Assembly: GCF_009600315.1 (NCBI RefSeq)
Contig: NZ_WIWC01000001.1
Coordinates: 62,001 to 126,000, forward strand
Direction of reading: 5' to 3'
From: Pseudomonas helleri
GTDB taxonomy: Bacteria > Pseudomonadota > Gammaproteobacteria > Pseudomonadales > Pseudomonadaceae
DNA: 64,000 nt
In this document: in pieces, positions 53,229 to 62,411 of the stretch
Layout of the letters: each line of letters begins with the position of its first letter
How positions within the stretch are numbered: the stretch's first letter is position 1
Notes under the pieces: generated by a model
Databases searched by the model: none
The model's input: only the letters and a program-made list of their open reading frames with translations
What the model was told of the DNA's origin: nothing
Translations under genes and position numbers: made by a program

Positions 53229-54262
53229 TGATCCTGACTTTCGTACCGGTCCAGCGTGTCCTTGGCAATTTGCCGGCCCAGCTCGATCAATTCGGGGGCC
53301 TTATAAAACTCGAAAAAGCGGCACACCTTCTTGGGCACATTGATCAGAATGTCGGGCGGGTAACCGGCGATCTTGTACTGCGCCAACGAGGTTTGCATCA
53401 CTTCAAAGCTTTGGTTAATCAAATCCACCAAAGAGGCTGGGCCTACCGTATCAATCACCACTGAGCCATCTGCCGAGTGGGGCGTCGCCGGGTCAGCCGG
53501 TTTGGATTTTGGGTAGGCAGACTCAAGCCAGGGGTCGCGGGGTGTTTGCGCAAGCGGCTCGATGACGGGCTTGAGCATTTCGCGTTCCAGGTTGAGTAGT
53601 TCCTCGGCGTGCCGGGTGCGAAACGGCATGCGCGAACCCAGCGAGCTCATCAAGTTATCAAAACGCCCTTTGAAACTTGCAGGGCGTGCAATCACGGGCA
53701 GTTGGTAACTGCTTTGAATTGTTGAGTTCAGGTTGACCGCGACGATCAGGTCGCAATGGCTGGAAACGACTGCCACGATGGGCAGCGGATTGAGCAGGCC
53801 GCCGTCTACCAGCATGCGATTGCCTTGCACCACAGGGGTGAACAGGCTCGGGATGGCTGCCGAAGCACGCATGGCCTGATGCAGGCAGCCTTGTTGAAAC
53901 CAGACTTCCTGTTGATGCGTCAGGTCGGTGGCAATGGCGGTATAAGGAATACGCAGGTCTTCGATATTCATCGGGCCGACGATGTTACGGATATGCCCGA
54001 AGACTTTTTCACCGCGGATGGCCCCCAGCCGAAAGCTCACATCGACCAGCCGCAATATGTCGAGGTAATCCAGGTTTTGAATCCAGTTGCGGTATTCGTC
54101 AAGCTTGCCGGCGGCGTAAATGCCGCCGACGACCGCGCCCATCGAGCAGCCAGCGATGCAGGCGATGTCGTAACCGCGCCGCTCCAGTTCTTCAATAACA
54201 CCGATGTGGGCGTAGCCTCGTGCACCGCCGGAACCTAATACCAATGCAATACGCTTTTTCAT
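53225..54262 (-). CDS. Patatin-like phospholipase
   Basis: A 345-residue patatin-family lipid acyl hydrolase of the RssA/YchK type. The oxyanion loop is GSGGARGYAHIG, the nucleophile Ser40 lies in AGCSMGAVVG, and the dyad Asp is in LVDGGLLNPLP. The start is the ATG at 54262 with AAGGA seven bases upstream, beginning MKKRIALVLG, the family N-terminus. It acts probably on phospholipids in the cytoplasm or at the inner membrane. No signal peptide. Confidence 0.92.
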   Translation of the reverse strand: MKKRIALVLGSGGARGYAHIGVIEELERRGYDIACIAGCSMGAVVGGIYAAGKLDEYRNWIQNLDYLDILRLVDVSFRLGAIRGEKVFGHIRNIVGPMNIEDLRIPYTAIATDLTHQQEVWFQQGCLHQAMRASAAIPSLFTPVVQGNRMLVDGGLLNPLPIVAVVSSHCDLIVAVNLNSTIQSSYQLPVIARPASFKGRFDNLMSSLGSRMPFRTRHAEELLNLEREMLKPVIEPLAQTPRDPWLESAYPKSKPADPATPHSADGSVVIDTVGPASLVDLINQSFEVMQTSLAQYKIAGYPPDILINVPKKVCRFFEFYKAPELIELGRQIAKDTLDRYESQDH

Positions 54263-54424
54263 GACTCGATCCTTCGACTGGCAGGTGTGCATTGCCTGTT
54301 AATGAAGTGTAGCGACAGCTCAAACCGTTTCACTGGGCTAGGCTTCAGAATCAGTGAGCAGGGCACTTTTAGGTCTTTTTTTCGTCTTAACTTGCACTGT
54401 TTGTTTATTTTTGAGGAAAACCCC

Positions 54425-54706
54425 ATGAAAGCCTGGATGTGTGTGCCGTTGATTGCGTTGGCTCTGGCAGGATGTGCTGGCAATAAATCCGCTTACCGAG
54501 ACAGCTGTGCCACTCAGCTGGACGCTGCCTGGCATGAGCTTGATCTGGCCAAGGCCGAAGGGTTTGCGGGCACTGTGAGTTATTCCAAAGCGCTGTCTTT
54601 ACTGACCGCAGCTAAAACACAGCAACAATTTGAAGCGTTTGAAGGGTGCACCATCAAATCAGAAAAAGCGCGTTTTTACATCAAAGAGTCCCGTGCCGGG
54701 CGTTGA
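54425..54706 (+). CDS. Small lipoprotein
   Basis: A 93-residue protein with a signal peptide ending in the lipobox LAGC (MKAWMCVPLIALALAGCAGNK), so Cys17 is lipidated. The mature part is helical, with a pair of cysteines (DSCATQ, EGCTIK) that may form a disulfide. GAGGAAAA precedes the ATG. It recurs in Pseudomonas as an unnamed lipoprotein; function unknown. It is followed by the CHAD gene on the same strand. Confidence 0.85.
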   Translation: MKAWMCVPLIALALAGCAGNKSAYRDSCATQLDAAWHELDLAKAEGFAGTVSYSKALSLLTAAKTQQQFEAFEGCTIKSEKARFYIKESRAGR

Positions 54707-54734
54707 ACCCGTAGCGTGAAAGAGGAGGGGACGG

Positions 54735-55499
54735 ATGGCTGAGTTGGCGGACCGGATCATCGAAAATATTGTGCGCCTGGAGGTCAAGTTATTGGCCAGT
54801 CAGGCGCGCCTGCAGGCCGAGACAGATCCTGAAGCGTTGCATGATTTACGCACCACTGTGCGTCGATTGCGCAGTTTGCTGCGACCTTTGCGCGGATTGC
54901 CGGGTGTGGTGCAACTGGAAATGGCCGCGTCACAGGTGGGCAGTTACACCACCCCCTGGCGTGACCTGGAAGTACTGGCGGCCTATCTGCAAGCGCACGA
55001 CCAACCCTTGTTGGCGGCACGTCGACGCGAGCAACTGGCGGGTATTTACCCGGCGGTGGCCGAGAGCGTCCAACTGGCTCAATTATTGATGATTGTGGAC
55101 GTGTTCCCTCGCTTTCTCCGCGCAGCTCAACGCGAAGGGATGTTGCGGGGGCTGCGCCAGCGCATCGAAAACGTGCTCGATAAGCAATGGAAGACCCTGG
55201 AAAAAGCGCTGAATGACCCCGGTCATGATCGTCATCGCGTGCGCTTGTTAATCAAGCGCGTGCGCTACGGTGCCGAAGCCTACCCCCAACTCAACGATTT
55301 GTCCGCGCTGGTGCTGCGCCGTTTGAAGGAGGCGCAACAGGCGTTGGGTGAGTGGCATGACGCCTGGCAATGGCTGGTTCAGGCCGAGCAACAGGCTGAT
55401 TTGCAGCCCTGTGTGGAGCAATGGCGCGCGGCGTTGGTGCGTGGTGAGAAACGCGCAGATCGGGCACTGGTCAAGCTCAGTGCGGCCTGCTTTCAATAA
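54735..55499 (+). CDS. CHAD domain protein
   Basis: A 254-residue CHAD (conserved histidine alpha-helical) protein: PEALHDLRTTVRRLRSLLRPL and later HRHRVRLLIKRVRYGAEAYPQL form the His- and Arg-rich faces thought to bind polyphosphate. No CYTH triphosphatase domain is fused to it. It starts 28 bp after the lipoprotein gene, possibly in the same transcript. Confidence 0.92.
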   Translation: MAELADRIIENIVRLEVKLLASQARLQAETDPEALHDLRTTVRRLRSLLRPLRGLPGVVQLEMAASQVGSYTTPWRDLEVLAAYLQAHDQPLLAARRREQLAGIYPAVAESVQLAQLLMIVDVFPRFLRAAQREGMLRGLRQRIENVLDKQWKTLEKALNDPGHDRHRVRLLIKRVRYGAEAYPQLNDLSALVLRRLKEAQQALGEWHDAWQWLVQAEQQADLQPCVEQWRAALVRGEKRADRALVKLSAACFQ

Positions 55500-55595
55500 T
55501 CGGCAAGTAGCCCGGAATTTGGCGCATTCAAGGCCTGTACACGGGATAAGCCCTGCGTAGTATTGCCCGGTGTTTTATCCACTTGTGAGGTGCTC

Positions 55596-56393
55596 ATGGA
55601 ATTTTCAGCATTGGTCGCTGCGGTGCGTAACGACCCGACGGCGGTGACCGTTCCGGCAGATTGGGGGCAGGGGCGTGCAACCTTTGGCGGTCTGATGGTG
55701 GCTCTGCAATATGAAGCCATGCGCGCGCAAGTCCCGGCAGAACGAACATTGCGTTCCTTGTCAGTGAGTTTCGTCGGGCCGGCGGAACCGGGTGTGTCGA
55801 TCAGTTTTGAGGTCGAGATACTGCGCGAAGGTAAGGCCGTCAGTCAGGTGCTGGGGCGGGCCATGCAAAATGGCCAGGTGGTGACGCTGGTTCAAGGCAG
55901 TTTCGGCGCCGCGCGTGAGTCTATGGTCAGCATCGACAGTGTGCCCGGGCCTGAAATGAAAGCTCGCGCTGACTGTCCGCTATTACCCTATATCAAGGGC
56001 ATCACCCCGGAGTTCATGCGTCATGTATCGATGGCGTGGGCGGTGGGGGCACTGCCGTTCAGCGGCCGTGGCACGCGTGAAATGGGAGGCTGGGTGCGCC
56101 TTGCTGGGGATCTGCAGGATGAGCCTTTGACCGAAACCCATCTGCTGGCGCTGGTTGATGCCTGGCCGCCCGCTTTGCTGTCGCTGCTCAATAAGCCGAC
56201 GGCGGGCAGTACATTGACCTGGACCATTGAGTTTGTGCAGCCATTACCAAACGTCAGCACACTGGACTGGTGCAAATACTTGGCGGTGATCGAGCATGCC
56301 CGAGATGGCTACGGCCATGTGGCGGCTAATCTGTGGTCGCCCGCGGGTGAGCTGATTGCGATTAGCCGCCAGACCGTCACCGTTTTCGGTTAA
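55596..56393 (+). CDS. Acyl-CoA thioesterase (TesB-like, double hotdog)
   Basis: A 265-residue thioesterase with two hotdog folds (RATFGGLMVALQYEAMRAQ ... VSFVGPAEPG and, in the second half, WAVGALPFSGRGTREMGGWVRL). It probably cleaves medium- or short-chain acyl-CoA. The ATG at 55596 has a GTGAGG in front; the frame starts 33 bases earlier without family support. It converges directly on the next gene with no gap between the stops. Confidence 0.9.
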   Translation: MEFSALVAAVRNDPTAVTVPADWGQGRATFGGLMVALQYEAMRAQVPAERTLRSLSVSFVGPAEPGVSISFEVEILREGKAVSQVLGRAMQNGQVVTLVQGSFGAARESMVSIDSVPGPEMKARADCPLLPYIKGITPEFMRHVSMAWAVGALPFSGRGTREMGGWVRLAGDLQDEPLTETHLLALVDAWPPALLSLLNKPTAGSTLTWTIEFVQPLPNVSTLDWCKYLAVIEHARDGYGHVAANLWSPAGELIAISRQTVTVFG

Positions 56394-56660
56394 TCAGAAC
56401 GTTTTGCTGCGCTGACGATCGTTGGCCTGTTCATCAAATTGGCGCCCTTGATACTGGATAGCCAAGCCAGCGATCAGCGCAACCAGTCCAATCACGGCAC
56501 TGGTTGCAGTGTTGCTGAAGACGCCTGAAGCCAGCAGTAAAAAAGCCACGACCATGACCGGGATGGCGATCAGGTCAAGCGCTTGCAGCGAAGCACTGCG
56601 AGCGTTCACTGGGGCGGAGCGCCATTGCCAGGCAGGTTGGTCTGGATGTTGTTTGCCCAT
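56394..56660 (-). CDS. Small two-helix membrane protein
   Basis: An 88-residue protein starting MGKQHPDQPAWQWRS at an ATG with AAGGAG eight bases upstream. Two hydrophobic helices (LDLIAIPVMVVAFLLLASGVF, TSAVIGLVALIAGLAIQY) are followed by a basic tail. It is a typical unnamed Pseudomonas inner-membrane protein. Function unknown. Confidence 0.82.
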   Translation of the reverse strand: MGKQHPDQPAWQWRSAPVNARSASLQALDLIAIPVMVVAFLLLASGVFSNTATSAVIGLVALIAGLAIQYQGRQFDEQANDRQRSKTF

Positions 56661-56778
56661 GATTGCTCTCCTTGGATTGTTCAAAGGTTCAGTCCTGGCT
56701 GAACCGGATAAACAAAGAATAGGACCGAGGGGCATCAACGGCGAATCAACAATGGCTATTGGCCTTATAGGCAGTTGT

Positions 56779-58173
56779 CTATAGCTTTAATTGGCCAATG
56801 GCGCGGTTCAATTCCCCGGCCAAGGTTGCCAGTTGGTTGCTGGTGGTGGCCGAGTCGAGGGTCTGCTGTACGGTGTTTTCGGTGACATCGCGAATGCTGA
56901 CAACCGCCCGGTTCATCTCTTCGGCCACTTGGCTTTGCTGCTCGGCAGCGACCGCAATCTGCGTATTGCTTTCGCGCATCCGGGCCACGGCCTGAGTGAT
57001 CTCGGCCAGTGCTGCACCCGCTTCCTGCGCTTGCTGCACGCAATCGTCTGCCTTGAACGAGCTTTCCTGCATAAAGTCCACCGCATCGCGTGTGCCTGAC
57101 TGCAAGGCGGACACCATGAGCGTAATTTCATCGGTGGAGGCTTGTACACGCTTGGCCAGATTACGCACTTCATCCGCCACGACTGCAAAGCCTCTGCCCA
57201 TCTCCCCAGCGCGAGCGGCCTCAATGGCGGCATTCAGCGCCAGCAGATTGGTTTGTTCGGCAATGCTGTGAATAACCCCGACCACGCTATTGATCTTCTG
57301 ACTGTCCAGAGCGAGTTGTTGAATCATCTCGGCAGTGGTTTGTACTCCGCTGGATAAGCTGGCGATGGAGTGCTGCACCCGGCTCACCACCTGTTGGCCG
57401 CTGCCCGCTAACGTATCGGCGGTTTGTGAGAGGTCACGTGTGGCGCCCGCGTGTTGAGCAATGTGATAAACCGTGGCGGACATTTCATTGATGGCAGTCG
57501 CTGCCTGATCGGTCTCGCTCTGTTGTCCAAGCATGCCCTGACGCACCTCATCCATGCTGCTGGCCAGACGCGCCGCACCTGCATCCAACTGCGCGGCTGT
57601 CTCGGCGACCGTATTGACGACGCGCTGATAACCGGCCTGCATGGCGTTAAAGGCGCTGGCCATCTGTCCGACTTCATCGGTGCAAGCCAAAGGCACACGG
57701 GCCGATAAGTCGCCGGTTTGCTCGACATTCAGCATCACGTCCTTGAGCGTGTTGAGTTGGCTCAGCAGAAAACGGATGAGCAGTTGTGAGGCCCCGAGCA
57801 TGGCAAGCATCAGCACCAGAACGGCCACTGCATAGTTGGGCAGGCGCTTCACAAAGACCTGTTTGAAGGTCGGCGCATCAGCCATGACCGCAAGGGTCTG
57901 GCCGTCGTCGCGGCTAACCCTGATGGCGCCCGGTGGTGTCGGCTGGCCGGGCTTTACGCGCAGGAGGCTGGAGCGCTCAGGCAATGGCTGACCGGCGGGC
58001 CAGGCAGTGAGCAATTGTGCGTGCTCTTTGGCGTTGGTCAACGCTGCGTCACGGCGCGCTTGCTGCTCGAGCTGAACCGCATACAGCACCAGCAGCAACG
58101 TAGTGACGAAGGCCACCGCATTGACGGCCCAGAATTTGTATTTGAGCGAGATGTTGCTAAGCCAGGTACCCAT
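56779..58173 (-). CDS. Methyl-accepting chemotaxis protein
   Basis: A 464-residue chemoreceptor. The first membrane helix ([23 protein letters not shown]) and second ([19 protein letters not shown]) enclose a short periplasmic domain of about 85 residues, followed by HAMP and the signalling domain with the conserved hairpin tip [21 protein letters not shown]. No CheR pentapeptide at the C-terminus. I chose the ATG at 58173; a GTG nine codons upstream is possible. It is one of many Pseudomonas MCPs with a small sensor domain; the signal is unknown. Confidence 0.94.
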   Translation of the reverse strand: MGTWLSNISLKYKFWAVNAVAFVTTLLLVLYAVQLEQQARRDAALTNAKEHAQLLTAWPAGQPLPERSSLLRVKPGQPTPPGAIRVSRDDGQTLAVMADAPTFKQVFVKRLPNYAVAVLVLMLAMLGASQLLIRFLLSQLNTLKDVMLNVEQTGDLSARVPLACTDEVGQMASAFNAMQAGYQRVVNTVAETAAQLDAGAARLASSMDEVRQGMLGQQSETDQAATAINEMSATVYHIAQHAGATRDLSQTADTLAGSGQQVVSRVQHSIASLSSGVQTTAEMIQQLALDSQKINSVVGVIHSIAEQTNLLALNAAIEAARAGEMGRGFAVVADEVRNLAKRVQASTDEITLMVSALQSGTRDAVDFMQESSFKADDCVQQAQEAGAALAEITQAVARMRESNTQIAVAAEQQSQVAEEMNRAVVSIRDVTENTVQQTLDSATTSNQLATLAGELNRAIGQLKL

Positions 58174-58306
58174 GGGAGGTCTTCTCTGTTTTACACGCAC
58201 AATATTGGCAAGGTGCCATCATTGTGCCGGTATTCAAAGAGAGGCTCTTGATATGGGTCAAGGCTGTAAGGTGACTCGACGTTGTCGTAAGCGTTGCTGA
58301 AGGCTG

Positions 58307-59128
58307 CTACGCGACAGTTGAGTCAGCGATTACGGGCAATCCAAAGAACGCCCGGGCGCAAGCGGTGGTGTGGGCGGCCAGGTCTTCCTGATTTTCATCG
58401 CGGTGCAGAGCCACTTCGCGCAGCACTTCGGTCAAGTAAGCCGGTTCGTTGCGGCCATTTTTAGGCTTGGGCCGCAAGGTACGTGGCAGCAAATACGGTG
58501 CATCGCTTTCCAGCATCAAGCGACCACGGGGGATGTCGCGCACCAGCGGATGCAAGTGGGTGCCGCGTCGTTCGTCACAGATCCAGCCAGTGATGCCGAT
58601 GTGCAAATCCAGATCCAGGTAACTGAACAGCGCGCGTTTTTCACCGGTAAAGCAATGCACCACGGCCGCAGGCAAGTGGTCGCGGTAATGACGCAGGATT
58701 TCCAGCAGGCGTTGGTTGGCGTCGCGCTCATGCAAAAACACCGGCAATTGCAAGTCAACGGCCATCGCCAAATGTTCTTCCAGTACTTTTTCCTGCTGTG
58801 CTCGCGGGGAGAAATCGCGGTTGAAGTCCAGCCCGCATTCGCCGACGGCGCGCACGTTGGGCTCTTTGAGCAGTGCCCGTAAACGTTGGGCGCTGTCGCC
58901 ATTCCAGTCACTGGCCGAATGGGGGTGGATACCCGCCGTTGCAAACAGCCGCTGCGCGCTTTCATCCAGCTCCCAGCACAGATTCAAGGCCTGTTCACTG
59001 CCTTCAACACTGGTGCCTGTGAGCACCAATTGTGAGATGCCTGCCGCGTAAGCACGCTCTAAAACGGCTGCGTGTTTGCCGTCGAAGCTGGAGTTGGTCA
59101 GGTTGACGCCGATATCGATGAGTTGCAT
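58307..59128 (-). CDS. tatD: TatD family deoxyribonuclease
   Basis: A 273-residue TIM-barrel metal-dependent hydrolase matching Tat[63 protein letters not shown] and [15 protein letters not shown]. It has 3'-5' exonuclease activity in the family and takes part in DNA repair and turnover. The full set of metal ligands is present. It is not linked to tatABC here. Confidence 0.94.
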   Translation of the reverse strand: MQLIDIGVNLTNSSFDGKHAAVLERAYAAGISQLVLTGTSVEGSEQALNLCWELDESAQRLFATAGIHPHSASDWNGDSAQRLRALLKEPNVRAVGECGLDFNRDFSPRAQQEKVLEEHLAMAVDLQLPVFLHERDANQRLLEILRHYRDHLPAAVVHCFTGEKRALFSYLDLDLHIGITGWICDERRGTHLHPLVRDIPRGRLMLESDAPYLLPRTLRPKPKNGRNEPAYLTEVLREVALHRDENQEDLAAHTTACARAFFGLPVIADSTVA

Positions 59129-59364
59129 GGTGCTACCTCAGGCCAGAGGCCGGGAAGCATATCAGAGCTGTAGATTGATAAGAAAAACCAAGAACTACAG
59201 ACAGTTATGGTTGTCTTTGAATGCCGCATCAACGTAACGCCAGGTTCGCAAAGACTGCCGCTGTACGTTTGCTTATTGTTTTCAGCGCTTTTTTAGTCCC
59301 AAAAGGATAACCGGTGGTCGGGTAAATCGATCCAGTGCTGAAGGCCATTCACTCCGGAGAACGG

Positions 59365-60783
59365 ATGATTAGACCCACGCTATTGATTGCCTTGTGCCTC
59401 ATGCTCTTGCCTGTATCGGCCATGGCGCGTCAGGCCGGTCCATCACAGGTCGGCAAACCCAGCCAGGCCCGTGATCTGGCGCAAATTCGCAACAGTAAAG
59501 TGCTGCGGGTGCTGGTCAATCAAAGCCGCAACAGTTCAGGTGAAGTACAGGGCCAGGACATTGGCGTTGAATACCATCGCTTGCGCGCTTTCGAACGTTA
59601 TCTCAATGGTCATGCCCGTGATGGCCAGAAAATCACCCTCAAGATCATTCCCAAAGCCAAAGACCAATTGCTCGGAGCGCTGTCGCGTGGCGAAGGCGAT
59701 GTGGTGGCCCCCGGCGAACTGTTCAACCTCAAACCCGGCCGTACAATCAGTGCCAGCGCTCCGATTGTTGATGATGTGCCTTTGCTGCTGGTGGGTGGCA
59801 AAGGGCAGCGCCGTTTCACCCGTCTGGAGCAGCTCTCAGGCCGTACAGTGGCCTTGACCACCGGCAGCGCGGCGGGTGCAGCGGTGAACGTAATCAATCA
59901 AAAGCTGGCCTTGCGCAAGTTGCCTGCGGTGAAGATCGAATGGGTCGACCCGACGCTGGCGGTGGAAGATGTGCTGGAGATGGTGCAAGCCGGCATTTTT
60001 CATCTGACCATCGTTGAAAAGCCCATTGCTGAGCGTTGGGCCACGCTGATGCCCAAGCTGCATTTCGATCGCAAGGTACTGATCAGTGAGCCCAGAGCCA
60101 TGCGCTGGTACGTTCGGCGTGATGCTTCAATGTTACGGGCCAGTATTGATCGTTTTTTAGTCGGTTATAAAGCGCCGTCCAATCAGGATGTGGCGTTTGA
60201 GCGGGTGTATCGAAGGCTTTACCGCGTGCATAACCCGCTGGCCCGGGCCGACCGGCAGAAGCTTGAACAGTTGCGCCCGGTGCTGCAAAAACATGCCGGT
60301 CAGCAGGGCATGGACTGGCTCAATCTGGCCGCGCTGGCGTTCAAGGAATCAACCCTGAACTCCAATGCCAAAGGCGGCGGCGGAGCAACCGGGTTGTTGC
60401 AAATTACCCCATCAGCGGCCCAACGAGTGGGTGTCAATAACATTCAGAGCGTCGATAACAACGTTCAAGCGGGTGCCAAGTACCTGGCGATGATCCGGCG
60501 CAAGTTCTTTTCCAGCCCCAAGCTCAATGAGAGAGAGCGCATGGCCTTTGTGCTGGCGGCTTACAACATGGGCCCGGAACGGGTACAGGGGATGCGGGCC
60601 GAAGCGCGGCGACGCGGGTTAAATCCGAATCAGTGGTTCTTTCAAGTGGAGCGCATTGCAATGGAGCAGGTCGGCATGGGGCCGGTCAGCTACGTTAATA
60701 GTGTGAATAAATACTTTTTGGCTTTTGATCGAGTCCGTGGCTCGCTGGAGCCAGGAAAGCCGGCATTGGCCTCTCGCAAATAA
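59365..60783 (+). CDS. MltF-like lytic transglycosylase
   Basis: A 472-residue envelope protein. It has a signal peptide (MIRPTLLIALCLMLLPVSAMA), a solute-binding-protein-3 domain (about 35-270) and a C-terminal SLT domain with catalytic Glu328 (LAFKESTLNSNAKGGGGATGLLQITP). No lipobox is seen. It cleaves peptidoglycan glycan strands to anhydro-muropeptides. GGAG before the ATG at 59365 fixes the start; the frame extends 30 bases upstream. It belongs to the MltF-type proteins, but which paralogue is not certain. Confidence 0.92.
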   Translation: MIRPTLLIALCLMLLPVSAMARQAGPSQVGKPSQARDLAQIRNSKVLRVLVNQSRNSSGEVQGQDIGVEYHRLRAFERYLNGHARDGQKITLKIIPKAKDQLLGALSRGEGDVVAPGELFNLKPGRTISASAPIVDDVPLLLVGGKGQRRFTRLEQLSGRTVALTTGSAAGAAVNVINQKLALRKLPAVKIEWVDPTLAVEDVLEMVQAGIFHLTIVEKPIAERWATLMPKLHFDRKVLISEPRAMRWYVRRDASMLRASIDRFLVGYKAPSNQDVAFERVYRRLYRVHNPLARADRQKLEQLRPVLQKHAGQQGMDWLNLAALAFKESTLNSNAKGGGGATGLLQITPSAAQRVGVNNIQSVDNNVQAGAKYLAMIRRKFFSSPKLNERERMAFVLAAYNMGPERVQGMRAEARRRGLNPNQWFFQVERIAMEQVGMGPVSYVNSVNKYFLAFDRVRGSLEPGKPALASRK

Positions 60784-60884
60784 TCTAAAAAACTGATTGT
60801 TATGCTGGGTTTATTCGACTTTTAACATTATAAAAACTGATTAATATGGCGCCATTCCCACTTGAACACTTAAAGGACTCCACC

Positions 60885-61319
60885 ATGAGCAAATTCATCC
60901 AGATCGTACTGAGCACGCGTGCAGGTTATGGGTTGACCGTTTTGCGAATTTTTGTAGGCATCATTTTCGCCGCTCACGGCTCGCAAAAGTTGTTCGGCTG
61001 GTTTGGTGGCGGGGGTCTGGCGGGTACGGCGCAATGGATGGAAAGCATAGGCCTGGCGCCGGGCACGTTAATGGCGCTGTTAGCGGGCGGCACTGAATTC
61101 TTTGGCGGGTTGGCCTTGATCATTGGGTTGCTGGCTCGCCCTGCCGCATTGGGCTTGACGTTCACGTTGCTGGTGGCGATCTTCTCGGTGCATATACATA
61201 ACGGTTTGTTTATGGCCAACAACGGCTATGAGTTTGCCTTGGCCCTGTTGGGCGGCACGCTTGCCGTACTGATCGAAGGGGCCGGCAAGCTGTCGTTTGA
61301 TCGGACCATCGCCCGGTAA
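60885..61319 (+). CDS. DoxX family membrane protein
   Basis: A 144-residue inner-membrane protein with four hydrophobic helices (GYGLTVLRIFVGIIFAAHG, LMALLAGGTEFFGGLALIIGLL and two more). DoxX-like proteins are linked with quinone or redox stress responses. The ATG at 60885 has AAAGGA upstream. A terminator follows. Confidence 0.92.
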   Translation: MSKFIQIVLSTRAGYGLTVLRIFVGIIFAAHGSQKLFGWFGGGGLAGTAQWMESIGLAPGTLMALLAGGTEFFGGLALIIGLLARPAALGLTFTLLVAIFSVHIHNGLFMANNGYEFALALLGGTLAVLIEGAGKLSFDRTIAR

Positions 61320-61337
61320 ACCTCAGCGCACACTCTG

Positions 61338-61365
61338 AAGACCCGTCTAGTAGATGGGTCTTTTT
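61338..61365 (+). terminator. Rho-independent terminator after doxX
   Basis: A stem of about 11 bp with a G-T pair (AAGACCCGTCT with AGATGGGTCTT, 3-base loop) ends in five Ts at 61361-61365. Confidence 0.85.
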
Positions 61366-61565
61366 CGTTGTACGAGATTCTTGACAGCTGCAAGGGGGTT
61401 TATCTAGGATGTTTTCTTGCGCCGATTTAAACAGCTACTTGCGGGGCGCCAGAGGGTCACTAGACTTTCTAAGAGGTTTGCAGCAAACCTCGAAATACCG
61501 CTAAAGCGCTGGTTCGGTGTTGCCTCTCACCTGCCACGCAGAATCCTGAGGCGGAGAACCGAAAC

Positions 61566-61874
61566 ATGAGTCAACCACGTCCCGTTGCAAGCCCGGCACC
61601 TGTCACTGCCAACTCGGACCTGCGCAATCCAAAAATCCTTCTGGGCGGTAAACATCAACCGACGTTGCTGCGTTGGCTGGATGGCTGGCCGCGTCGCAAG
61701 GGTCGGGCTTCGGCTTTCTTGATTCAGTTCGTTGAAGAGGGTGATCAGCTGACCCGATTTGCCAGCGACAGTTTTGATCTTGCGGTGGTTCAATCCCCGC
61801 GCGCCGAGGATGCCGAGGCGGTTATCCGCAACTTGATCAGGGTGTCGCGCCAAGGCTTGATTGCCTTGCGCTAG
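61566..61874 (+). CDS. Conserved hypothetical protein, 102 aa
   Basis: A 102-residue protein with a flexible N-terminus (MSQPRPVASPAPVTANSDL) and a compact basic/hydrophobic second half. The end (FDLAVVQSPRAEDAEAVIRNLIRVSRQGLIAL) has the look of the last strands of a methyltransferase fold but no SAM motif. GGAG lies nine bases before the ATG. It converges with greB with five bases between the stops. Function unknown. Confidence 0.8.
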   Translation: MSQPRPVASPAPVTANSDLRNPKILLGGKHQPTLLRWLDGWPRRKGRASAFLIQFVEEGDQLTRFASDSFDLAVVQSPRAEDAEAVIRNLIRVSRQGLIALR

Positions 61875-61879
61875 TGCCG

Positions 61880-62377
61880 TCAGGGGTACTCAATCGCAAC
61901 GATATACACCCATTGCTCACCTGTGGGTGTTTGCACTCTGACTTCAGCATCCAGCGATTTCCCGATCAAGGCCCGCGCCAACGGGGAATCGATGCTGATG
62001 AGCCCCAGCTTGAGGTCAAGCTCATCCGGGCCGACGATACGGTAGCGTGCCTGTTTACCGTTTTCGTCCTCAATCGTGACCCATGCGCCGAAATACACCT
62101 TGTTTGGATCGCTGGGCTTTTCGCTGACAACCTTCAGACTCTCGAGACGTTTAGTTAAAAAACGCACGCGGCTGTCAATTTCCCGCAGCATTTTCTTGCC
62201 GTAGGTGTATTCGGCGTTTTCCGAACGATCCCCTTGAGCCGCGGCCTCACTGACCGACTGGGTCACTTGCGGCCTGCGCACATGCCACAACTCATGCAGT
62301 TCGGCGCGCATCCGCGCTTCACCTTCGGGGGTGATTAGCGCGGTGCCAGCAGGGCGGGGAGGGCGATAGCGGCTCAT
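61880..62377 (-). CDS. greB: Transcription elongation factor GreB
   Basis: A 165-residue GreA/GreB-family factor (about 18 kDa) that promotes transcript cleavage by RNA polymerase. The N-terminal coiled coil carries the acidic tip segment [19 protein letters not shown], and the C-terminal FKBP-like domain contains [16 protein letters not shown] and the [12 protein letters not shown] motif. Basic N-terminus and length favour GreB over GreA. The ATG at 62377 is preferred to a TTG two codons upstream. Confidence 0.94.
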   Translation of the reverse strand: MSRYRPPRPAGTALITPEGEARMRAELHELWHVRRPQVTQSVSEAAAQGDRSENAEYTYGKKMLREIDSRVRFLTKRLESLKVVSEKPSDPNKVYFGAWVTIEDENGKQARYRIVGPDELDLKLGLISIDSPLARALIGKSLDAEVRVQTPTGEQWVYIVAIEYP

Positions 62378-62411
62378 GGGCAATCCGTTGGCAGAGAAGG
62401 CCGCGAGTCTA